Notes under the pieces: generated by a model | Seen by the model: only the letters and a program-made list of their open reading frames with translations | Told to the model about the DNA's origin: nothing | The model's database searches: none | Position numbers and translations under genes: made by a program | From: JAKLIX01 sp964605655 | GTDB taxonomy: Bacteria > Bacteroidota > Bacteroidia > Bacteroidales > CAIXZF01 | Direction: 5' to 3' | NCBI GenBank assembly: GCA_964605655.1 | Contig: CAZSDK010000010.1 | Location: forward strand, 1 to 64,000 | DNA length: 64,000 nt | Shown: positions 8,657 to 16,108 of the stretch, in pieces | Numbering within the stretch: position 1 is the first letter of the stretch | Layout: each line of letters opens with the position of its first letter

Positions 8657-10768
8657 TTAGTCAAACATTAAAAAGCCGATGATAAAGTTGATCCCGGCCA
8701 GGACCAGACAAACCCATACCAGGCCGGCCATGGGGAACAAGAAGGAAGATGTGATCAGCATCCCAAGTGCAGATCCCGCAAGATCAGCACTGTAGATACT
8801 GGAGGCTGTCTGTGAAGGCTGGTATTCCGACCGGACCGAAACGGCTGAGAACTGGATCCCGGTGAGCAATCCGGTAAGAAGACTCATCACCATGAAAAGG
8901 ATCATCAACACGGTGGATGATGAAGTAAGACTTTTGTTTCCCAGCAGGAATAACAAGACCACAATGGCGAATCCTCCCATCAGGATTTGATTCCAGGCAG
9001 GCAGGGTGGTGTAGCCTTTCTCCCGAATCAGGGTGTGGGTATGGCTTCCGGCGAAAAGTCCGAGCATAAACAGCGAGATCAGCACCCCCGCCATCAGGTA
9101 CACATATCCAAAAAGCGCCTGGAACGCGATCATCAGCAGGAAACTCAGGGAGGAAGCCGAAAATCCCGTCACAAATAAACTGATGCCAGGCTTTTTCGTT
9201 CGTATCAGGTAAATGACAGTCATCAGGGCTGCCAGTATGGTAAACACCCACCAGGGGGTTTTAAAGGCCGTCAACCACAGCCGCGTTTCTTCGAGATAAG
9301 CACGTGGATGGAAATCCCTGTTCAGCAAGTTGCTCTTTATCAGTTGTTTGTCGAGAAATTCGCTGCGTTGTTTCAACAAATCATTAGGAAAATAATCGCC
9401 ATTCACATAAACGGTATGAATATTCTTCTGCTTCACCAGTGAATCGAGGTTCAGACTCAGGTCCCTGTTGCTGGCCAGGAAGTAGTTTCTTCCGCCGGGA
9501 ACGAGGAGGACATTCTTGTAATTATAATATAATGAATTGTATATCAGTGAGTTTGTTGTTTTGGAGATGGGATTGATGTAGTCGGTTGTGGATCTCAGGC
9601 TGATGCTGACAATGGAACCTGAAGACAGGTTATGATGGAGTTCCCTGAAAAACTCGTAAGTGAAGTAACGGTTGAGCTGGGCTGTCACAGGATCAGGCAC
9701 AAGGATGAGGATGACATCAAACCTGGTTTTACTCTTTTTTAGCCACAGCCTGGCATCTTCTTTTATGCACCGTATCCGGGGATCTTGAGGGATCATCCCG
9801 AATTTATTCCCGGCATCTATGATTAATGGATTGATTTCCAGGTAATCAACTTCTTTAACAGGATATTTCTTTATCTCATCCAAAACTCCCGACAACCCGC
9901 CTGAGATAAGGAGTACTCTTTCAGGTTTGGGATGTTGCAGCATCGCAAAATGTACGGATTCCTCCCTGCTGATGGCATCATTGCCTGAAAACAGGGGCAG
10001 GCCGTTCTCGTATAGGTTGGTCTGTCCTTCTGACTGAGTGATGACCAGGTCACCATAAGGACTTTCCTGCTGAAAGATCACCTGCTGGCCCTTGAAAAAC
10101 AGCTGTTTAGTGAGCCTTTGCGGAGAGAGGAATAGGAGCGCCGTAAGGCTGATGAGCAGGCCGGCGAACAGCAGGGGGGCAGCTTTTTTATCTTGAGACT
10201 TTCTGGTGATCAGCCATGCCTGCAGGAAAGAAACCAGGAACATTAAAAAGTAGAGAACGACAGAAGGAAGGTACAGGAGGAGGACGGCCACGAGCAGGGA
10301 GCCGGCGAAACTTCCCCAGGATTCCCAGCTGTAAGCCCTTGATACCGTGTATTCATCCTCATGATCCAGCAGGGAGATGAGGCTTGGAAAGAGCCATCCC
10401 GACAAAAGGCAGAAAGGTGACTGCAACAGGAGAATAAACAGGTAGATGGTAGTAAAGCCCGGGATGGTTCCGCTGGGGAAAAACCATATTCTGCCGATAG
10501 TGATCAGGATGGAAGTCAGTACAGGAAGGAACCCGAAGAGCAGGAATATCGTGCTGATCTGCCTGGGTGCCGGTTGAAACCCCTTTGTCATGCGGGCAGC
10601 AGCGGCGCCTACGCCTGTAAGCAACATCCAGTTGGTGAAAAAGATCCCGAGAATCAGCTCATTGCCGTAAAACACATCCAGCAGCGTCCTGAGCAAAAGG
10701 ATTTGGGTACCCATGCTCACCACTCCCAGGCTGAGGAGGGGATAAAAAAGGATGGTTTTCCGGGTCAA
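8657..10768 (-). CDS. Membrane-embedded spermidine-synthase-like protein
   Basis: About 703 residues with several N-terminal membrane helices, a soluble SpeE-like domain in the middle, and a C-terminal set of about seven helices, as in MFS/spermidine-synthase fusions. The SAM-type site is recognisable: LLISGGLSGVLDE (the GGGDGG loop), VDYLEINPLI with the acidic Glu, and KEDARLWL. The stretch DVILILVPDPV aligns with DVIIVDxxDPV of spermidine synthases, and the usual first Asp, the general base, is Leu here. It is therefore probably not a normal aminopropyltransferase. The start is uncertain: TTG 10768 avoids the divergent gene, while ATG 10867 would overlap it by 47 bases. The stop lies just before the ABC substrate-binding gene. 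Confidence 0.83.
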   Translation of the reverse strand: MTRKTILFYPLLSLGVVSMGTQILLLRTLLDVFYGNELILGIFFTNWMLLTGVGAAAARMTKGFQPAPRQISTIFLLFGFLPVLTSILITIGRIWFFPSGTIPGFTTIYLFILLLQSPFCLLSGWLFPSLISLLDHEDEYTVSRAYSWESWGSFAGSLLVAVLLLYLPSVVLYFLMFLVSFLQAWLITRKSQDKKAAPLLFAGLLISLTALLFLSPQRLTKQLFFKGQQVIFQQESPYGDLVITQSEGQTNLYENGLPLFSGNDAISREESVHFAMLQHPKPERVLLISGGLSGVLDEIKKYPVKEVDYLEINPLIIDAGNKFGMIPQDPRIRCIKEDARLWLKKSKTRFDVILILVPDPVTAQLNRYFTYEFFRELHHNLSSGSIVSISLRSTTDYINPISKTTNSLIYNSLYYNYKNVLLVPGGRNYFLASNRDLSLNLDSLVKQKNIHTVYVNGDYFPNDLLKQRSEFLDKQLIKSNLLNRDFHPRAYLEETRLWLTAFKTPWWVFTILAALMTVIYLIRTKKPGISLFVTGFSASSLSFLLMIAFQALFGYVYLMAGVLISLFMLGLFAGSHTHTLIREKGYTTLPAWNQILMGGFAIVVLLFLLGNKSLTSSSTVLMILFMVMSLLTGLLTGIQFSAVSVRSEYQPSQTASSIYSADLAGSALGMLITSSFLFPMAGLVWVCLVLAGINFIIGFLMFD

Positions 10769-10775
10769 AATTGAG

Positions 10776-10783
10776 TAACTTTG
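10776..10783 (+). promoter_or_regulatory. Candidate -7 box for the MEMO-AMMECR1 gene
   Basis: TAACTTTG matches TAnnTTTG and lies 38 bases before the ATG at 10821. No clear TTTG is present about 20 bases upstream. If real, it argues that the divergent SpeE-like gene starts left of here. Confidence 0.4.
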
Positions 10784-10820
10784 TTCGACATCGGACTCAA
10801 GTGACGAATGTAAGGAAATA

Positions 10821-12344
10821 ATGATCAATAAGCGTTTGTTTTTCTGGCTATTTTTAGGATTAACCATGGCGTCAGCATTTTGCTCAACAAACTCAGGAGA
10901 TGCTCCGGAAGGGGGATCTCCGGTGAAAAAGTCAGACCGGCAGCCATATGCGGCCGGCAAGTTTTATTCTGCCGACTCGGCTACGTTGCGTTCGGAGCTT
11001 ACACAACTCTTCCGGGAGGCTATGCCCAGGAAGACCAATGAGGTGTTCGCCATTATATCGCCCCATGCCGGCTATGTCTATTCAGGCGAGGTGGCTGCTT
11101 CCGCCTTTAACCAGATTGATACAGATCAGGAGTTCGATCATGTTTTTGTGGTGGCTTCCAGTCACCGGCAGTATTTCGATGGGGCCAGCATTTATAATAT
11201 AGGGGATTATCTTACTCCCCTGGGAAGGGTCACCGTCGATACCGCAGTAGCGAACGAGCTCATCGCTGCGGACCCGGTTTTTCGTTTTAGTCCCGCCTAC
11301 CACGACCAGGAACACAGTCTCGAGGTCCAGCTTCCATTTCTCCAGTACCTTTTAGGTGATAAAATTAAACTGGTACCCATTATCATTGGTACCGATGGAC
11401 CAGAGACCTGCCTCAAAATCTCAAGGGCGCTGAAACCCTATCTGACTGACAGGAATCTTTTTGTGGTCAGTTCCGATTTTTCTCATTACCCTGATTATAT
11501 TGATGCACTCAGGATAGACCAGAAAACGGCTCTGGCCATTACCTCCAACCAGACGGAAGTCCTGCTGAAATCTCTTCAGGAGAGCGAGCGTTCAGGCACG
11601 CGGAACCTGGCCACCAGTCTGTGTGGTTATACTTCTGTCTTGACAATGCTATACATGACCCAGGATGTGCCTGGGGTAAAGATCACACAGGTCCAGTATA
11701 AGAATTCGGGTGACAGCGAATATGGTGAGAAGAACCGGGTGGTGGGTTACCAGGCGATAGCCTTTTCCGGTCATCTTCCGACGGCAGAAGCAGGGCAATT
11801 TTCTCTTACTGCCAAAGAAAAGGAACAGCTGCTGTCTATCGCCAGGAGTACGCTGCAGGAATATCTGAATACGGGTGAACTGTCTCAAAACGATGGAATA
11901 GGACTCTCAAAGGCGCTGATGTCGGAGACAGGGTGCTTTGTGACCTTGAAAAAGGGAGACCGGCTCAGGGGGTGCATAGGCCGTTTTACCTCCGACCAAC
12001 CCTTATATCAACTGGTCCGGCAGATGGCTGTGGCTTCAGCCACTCAGGACAGCCGGTTCTCTCCCGTGACCTATTCAGAGCTTTCCACCTTGCATATTGA
12101 GATTTCGGTGCTGACCCCCCTGAAAAGAATTCAGTCCATCGATGAGATCATCATGGGCAAACATGGGATTTACATTAAGAAAGGGTTCCGTACAGGTACC
12201 TTCCTCCCGCAGGTAGCTACCGAGACGGGATGGTCAAAAGAAGAATTCCTGGGCCATTGTGCAGAGGACAAGGCCGGCATCGGCTGGGAAGGATGGAAGG
12301 ATGCGGAGATTTATACTTACGAGGCTCTGGTGTTCGGGGAATGA
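10821..12344 (+). CDS. MEMO-AMMECR1 fusion (AmmeMemoRadiSam proteins B and A), apparently exported
   Basis: A 507-residue fusion. The first 22 residues form a signal sequence (RLFFWLFLGLTMASAFC) with a cysteine that could be lipidated, although Phe at -1 is not ideal. Residues about 43-320 are a MEMO domain: RQPYAAGKFY, IISPHAGYVYSGEVAASAF, VVSSDFSHYPDY. Residues about 335-505 are an AMMECR1 domain with TGCFVTLKKGDRLRGCIGRF around the conserved LRGCIG. In many prokaryotes these two and a radical SAM enzyme occur as a three-part set of unknown function; no radical SAM gene is in this window. It is read away from the SpeE-like/ABC unit. Confidence 0.9.
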   Translation: MINKRLFFWLFLGLTMASAFCSTNSGDAPEGGSPVKKSDRQPYAAGKFYSADSATLRSELTQLFREAMPRKTNEVFAIISPHAGYVYSGEVAASAFNQIDTDQEFDHVFVVASSHRQYFDGASIYNIGDYLTPLGRVTVDTAVANELIAADPVFRFSPAYHDQEHSLEVQLPFLQYLLGDKIKLVPIIIGTDGPETCLKISRALKPYLTDRNLFVVSSDFSHYPDYIDALRIDQKTALAITSNQTEVLLKSLQESERSGTRNLATSLCGYTSVLTMLYMTQDVPGVKITQVQYKNSGDSEYGEKNRVVGYQAIAFSGHLPTAEAGQFSLTAKEKEQLLSIARSTLQEYLNTGELSQNDGIGLSKALMSETGCFVTLKKGDRLRGCIGRFTSDQPLYQLVRQMAVASATQDSRFSPVTYSELSTLHIEISVLTPLKRIQSIDEIIMGKHGIYIKKGFRTGTFLPQVATETGWSKEEFLGHCAEDKAGIGWEGWKDAEIYTYEALVFGE

Positions 12345-12356
12345 ATCCCTCGAATA

Positions 12357-15300
12357 TCAGATGATCTGCACCGTCCGGTAGAGTAAATGATTGTCAATAA
12401 CGATCTTTATTACATAAATACCAGACCTGAGTGAGGAAACATCCAGTTCGGTCTGTGGTTCATTGACTTCTTTGTTGTCGAGCTTCACTCCCAGTACATT
12501 CAAGAGGCTGACCCTCTGAATGGGCCGGTTGGCGGTTATCCTGAAACGCTCTGAGGCAGGGTTCGGAAAGATGGATAATTCGTAAAGGGCATCCTGCTCT
12601 GAAAGACCTGACGACTCTTCAATGTTAATGTTATCGAGGTATATGTTGTTGCTCATGTAACTCACCGCCTGGAAAGCGATTTTTACATTTTTCTTCCCGG
12701 CATAGCTGGATAAGTCAACCAGGAGACAAGGGCTGCCGAAACCACTACCGCACCAGTCCGATTCTGCGGCCGGTGTAAAACTGGTGTTCATGGGTGGCCG
12801 GGTGGCGAAACTGCCGCTGCCATCCTCAAAGCCGGTGAACAAGCGGTCCCAGCTCACCCCACAGTTATCTGAAGCCATGATAATGAGAGTGTCGGAATAA
12901 GCTGGTTCATATTGGCAATAGGCATGCTTGTAAAACAAAGCGGCATGCTCCATGCCGGTCATATCCAAAGGAGGAGAGATCAGCCAGTCGCGACGGCCCA
13001 GGGAGTTACTTCCATAGATCCGCATACGGGCAGATTGGTCACCGGGACTGTTCCCGCCGGTACCCGTCACATCCCAGGTAACGTCGTTATCAGGATTGAC
13101 AATGGTCCAGGCTTTGGCGTTCAGGTTGCCACTTTCAAAGTCTTCTGTGAAGGGCAGTGGGAAACCGCCAATTTTTATAAGATTCTGATGGGTGATATTG
13201 GCACTTCCGTTTTGGTTGTTCACGGTGAGGGTTACGGTGTAAGCTCCGTCCTCCAGGAACTGGACCACGGGATTTTGTGAAGTGGCGCTGGTCCCGTTGA
13301 GGAAGGCCACCGTCGGGGGAACGAAGGTCCATAACCAGGAGGAAGGACAATAATGGGAAGTATCATAAAATGTCACCACCTGGTTCCCTGAACAGAAAAC
13401 GGAATCACTTACATAAAAGCCAACCTGTGGAAGGATAGATCCGCTGATGGTGATGTATCCGGGCAGCAGCAGCGTGTCGCTGCCCGTACTATTGGAAGCT
13501 ATAAGTTGAACATCATAATTGCCTGGCGTTGAATAGCTTATATTTCCAGGGTTTTGCAGGTTTGAAGTAGAGGGATTGCCGCCTGGAAAACTCCAGTGCC
13601 AGGAAGTGGGAAAACCTAAGGACAGATCCTCAAATTGAATCCCGCAACCGGGCGACATCTCGGTATAGTCGCTGGTAAACCCGGCGATGGGCTGCGTTTG
13701 ATAAAGCGTTGATTCCCAAAGCCCTCTGCCATAAGTACAGGCCCTGATCCGGTTGTTCTCAGGATCATTCTGGTCGATAAACATGTCCAGCTCTGTCACC
13801 CTTCCGTTATCAGGCAGTCCTTGTTTGAAAGGGATCCAGTCGCACATGGAAGCATCGCGGTAGAAGACCCCGACATCGGAAGCGAGGTAAAGCCCTTCCT
13901 GGCTTCCTTTGCAATAGACAATACTGGAGAAAAAGACATCGGGAAGGCTTCCGCTGATGTCTGTCCAGGTAGCACCACGGTCGGTGGTCTTAAAGACACC
14001 GCCATTACTACTCAGGTAGGCCCAGTCAGGTTTTGTCGGATGTGCTTCAATATCAGAAGGATTGTCAAGATTGATCGGAAGATTATTCGTCAGGTCGATC
14101 CAGGTGGGAGTAGAAGCGTTGGCATGATCAGTTCTTACCACCTTACCGTTCTCCTTAATGAGATAAAGCAAGTCGGGATCAGCGGGTGACTGTTCCAAGG
14201 CCTCGCAGTTGCCGGAGCCGAAGTTACCTGAGATCTTAGACCAGGTGACGGTCGAGGTACTGAGATTTTTTATGTTGTTGCTTCTCCAGACACTCTTCAG
14301 TCCCAGGAACATGGTGTTTGGATCTGTTTCATGGATGATAAAAGGACTGACCCAGGCACCTGATTCGGTGATGCCATTGATTCCACTTCCACCAATATCT
14401 CCCTGACCGGTGAAATTGTAAATCCTTTTCACAACACCATAATACACAGTACCGTACTTGTAAAGTGGATTTACCGGGTCGATGGCGCATTCCATGCCAT
14501 CCGCCCCCATCACATTGATCCAGGTGGAGTCGGCGTACACGGCAGTGCCATTATCCTGGTAACCATTGATCACCAGGTCGCTGACCGTTGCACTTTGTCC
14601 TATCTTGTAAACCTGGGCTATGGCCAGACCCTGGCTGATCATGATCCAGTCGGTGCCTTCGTTGTCGGTATAAAAACAGCCACCGTCATTGCCCACATAC
14701 AGTCTTCCGTTCAAGGGGTTCCACTCAAAAACATGTTGATCGGCATGGATAAAAGCCACGTCGCAATCCCCCCACCAGTGACCCACGATGACCCAGGTCT
14801 GGCCGGCATCGGTCGATTTAAAAACATTGACACCGCCTACGTAAACCACATTCTGGTCTGTAGGGTCTACAGCTACTGCCAGGTCATACCACGATTGGCC
14901 TCCGTCCCCTCCATCACAACCCCAGCTCAGGATATTTGGTGCCGTTGACTGAGTCACAAAGGTGTTTCCTCCGTCGGTGGAAAGGTACATGCCCTTGTAG
15001 GAATCGGAATTCCCTTCCAGTACATAAACGATGTCAGGATTGGCAGGTGTGACACCGATAACCGCACGGTAGCCTCCGGGCAGACCGTTGGTGATCTGCA
15101 CCCAGGAAGAACCCCCGTTGACGGATTTATAAAAGGATCCCCCGGTGGTGGCATAGATCACATTGGGGTTATCGGGTTTAAAAGCCAGGTCTTTATAATG
15201 GTTGGTGTTGGGAGACACCAGGTTCCAGTTGATGCCGCCATCGTCCGACCGGTAGATGCCTCCACTGGTGGCAGCATAAATAAGTTGAGGATTTAACGGA

Positions 15301-16034
15301 TGCATCAGCATTTTTCCCACCACCACGTTTCCCATGGTGCTGTTTATGGATTGCCAGCTTACTCCCCCGTCAGTGGATTTCATCACTCCCAAACCGGGAG
15401 CGTCCCCTGCATCACGGTCACCGGTACCTATATAGAGAATGTCAGGATTCGAATGATCAATCAGGATGGAGGAAACACCAAGGGTAGGGAGGTTATCGGT
15501 GCTGCTGGTCCAAAACTGACCTCCATCGACGGTCTTCCACAATCCTCCCGAAGGAGCGCCTACCCACATGATCTCGGGATTGGACGGGTGAAAAGCGATG
15601 GCATTCAGTCTTCCCAGCCCCGGTGCATTTTGCGGCAGGTACCTGGGACCGAGTTCAACCCAGTTGCCGGTGGTGTTTTCAAGTTTGTGGTGTTCTTTCA
15701 GATACTTGCGCCAGGCATCCTGGTTCCTGGTGGGGGAAGGACGGGTGCCGTCAGCATAGATCCTTTGGCTGGTCATGTATTCCCAGCGTTTGAATGGTTT
15801 CCAGCCGCACCCGCGGGTGATGGACCTTCCTTCCCAGTAAGTCTCAAAAGCCTTCTGGACTTTAAAAAAGTTGACCGAAGGATCCTGCATCATCTCGATC
15901 CAATAAGGATAATGAGCGGTGTCTCCTTTAAAACGGTCCTGTGCTTTGACAGGATTGCCGGCAATGAATGCCGCCATCAGCATAACCAGAAATAAATATC
16001 GGAAAGACAAGTGAAGGGTGTTTGAGTGGTTCAT
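12357..16034 (-). CDS. Secreted beta-propeller/PKD protein with T9SS type A sorting domain
   Basis: A 1225-residue extracellular protein. A signal peptide (residues 1-31, ending NPVKAQ) precedes a region of BNR/sortilin-type propeller repeats carrying Asp-box-like STDGGVSW, SDDGGINW, SVNGGSSW, STDGGNTF and STDAGQTW motifs over about 150-700. Two PKD-like domains follow near 780-960 (GIQFEDLSLGFPTSWHWSFP and SSWLWTFVPP), then a jelly-roll-like region. The last 75 residues are a Por secretion tail: SIFPNPASERFRIT to LRSGIYVIKI. It should be exported by Sec, then T9SS, and be attached to or released from the cell surface. The binding target is unknown. Confidence 0.92.
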   Translation of the reverse strand: MNHSNTLHLSFRYLFLVMLMAAFIAGNPVKAQDRFKGDTAHYPYWIEMMQDPSVNFFKVQKAFETYWEGRSITRGCGWKPFKRWEYMTSQRIYADGTRPSPTRNQDAWRKYLKEHHKLENTTGNWVELGPRYLPQNAPGLGRLNAIAFHPSNPEIMWVGAPSGGLWKTVDGGQFWTSSTDNLPTLGVSSILIDHSNPDILYIGTGDRDAGDAPGLGVMKSTDGGVSWQSINSTMGNVVVGKMLMHPLNPQLIYAATSGGIYRSDDGGINWNLVSPNTNHYKDLAFKPDNPNVIYATTGGSFYKSVNGGSSWVQITNGLPGGYRAVIGVTPANPDIVYVLEGNSDSYKGMYLSTDGGNTFVTQSTAPNILSWGCDGGDGGQSWYDLAVAVDPTDQNVVYVGGVNVFKSTDAGQTWVIVGHWWGDCDVAFIHADQHVFEWNPLNGRLYVGNDGGCFYTDNEGTDWIMISQGLAIAQVYKIGQSATVSDLVINGYQDNGTAVYADSTWINVMGADGMECAIDPVNPLYKYGTVYYGVVKRIYNFTGQGDIGGSGINGITESGAWVSPFIIHETDPNTMFLGLKSVWRSNNIKNLSTSTVTWSKISGNFGSGNCEALEQSPADPDLLYLIKENGKVVRTDHANASTPTWIDLTNNLPINLDNPSDIEAHPTKPDWAYLSSNGGVFKTTDRGATWTDISGSLPDVFFSSIVYCKGSQEGLYLASDVGVFYRDASMCDWIPFKQGLPDNGRVTELDMFIDQNDPENNRIRACTYGRGLWESTLYQTQPIAGFTSDYTEMSPGCGIQFEDLSLGFPTSWHWSFPGGNPSTSNLQNPGNISYSTPGNYDVQLIASNSTGSDTLLLPGYITISGSILPQVGFYVSDSVFCSGNQVVTFYDTSHYCPSSWLWTFVPPTVAFLNGTSATSQNPVVQFLEDGAYTVTLTVNNQNGSANITHQNLIKIGGFPLPFTEDFESGNLNAKAWTIVNPDNDVTWDVTGTGGNSPGDQSARMRIYGSNSLGRRDWLISPPLDMTGMEHAALFYKHAYCQYEPAYSDTLIIMASDNCGVSWDRLFTGFEDGSGSFATRPPMNTSFTPAAESDWCGSGFGSPCLLVDLSSYAGKKNVKIAFQAVSYMSNNIYLDNINIEESSGLSEQDALYELSIFPNPASERFRITANRPIQRVSLLNVLGVKLDNKEVNEPQTELDVSSLRSGIYVIKIVIDNHLLYRTVQII

Positions 16035-16059
16035 AGGATCAGAAGTTGGAAATACCTTG

Positions 16060-16067
16060 CAAAATTA
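16060..16067 (-). promoter_or_regulatory. Candidate -7 box for the propeller protein gene
   Basis: Minus-strand TAATTTTG fits TAnnTTTG, 25 bases before the ATG at 16034. No TTTG at -33 is evident. Confidence 0.35.
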
Positions 16068-16108
16068 AGGATTTTTGCCTCTGATTGGCCTGTTTTGTTG
16101 ATATCTGT

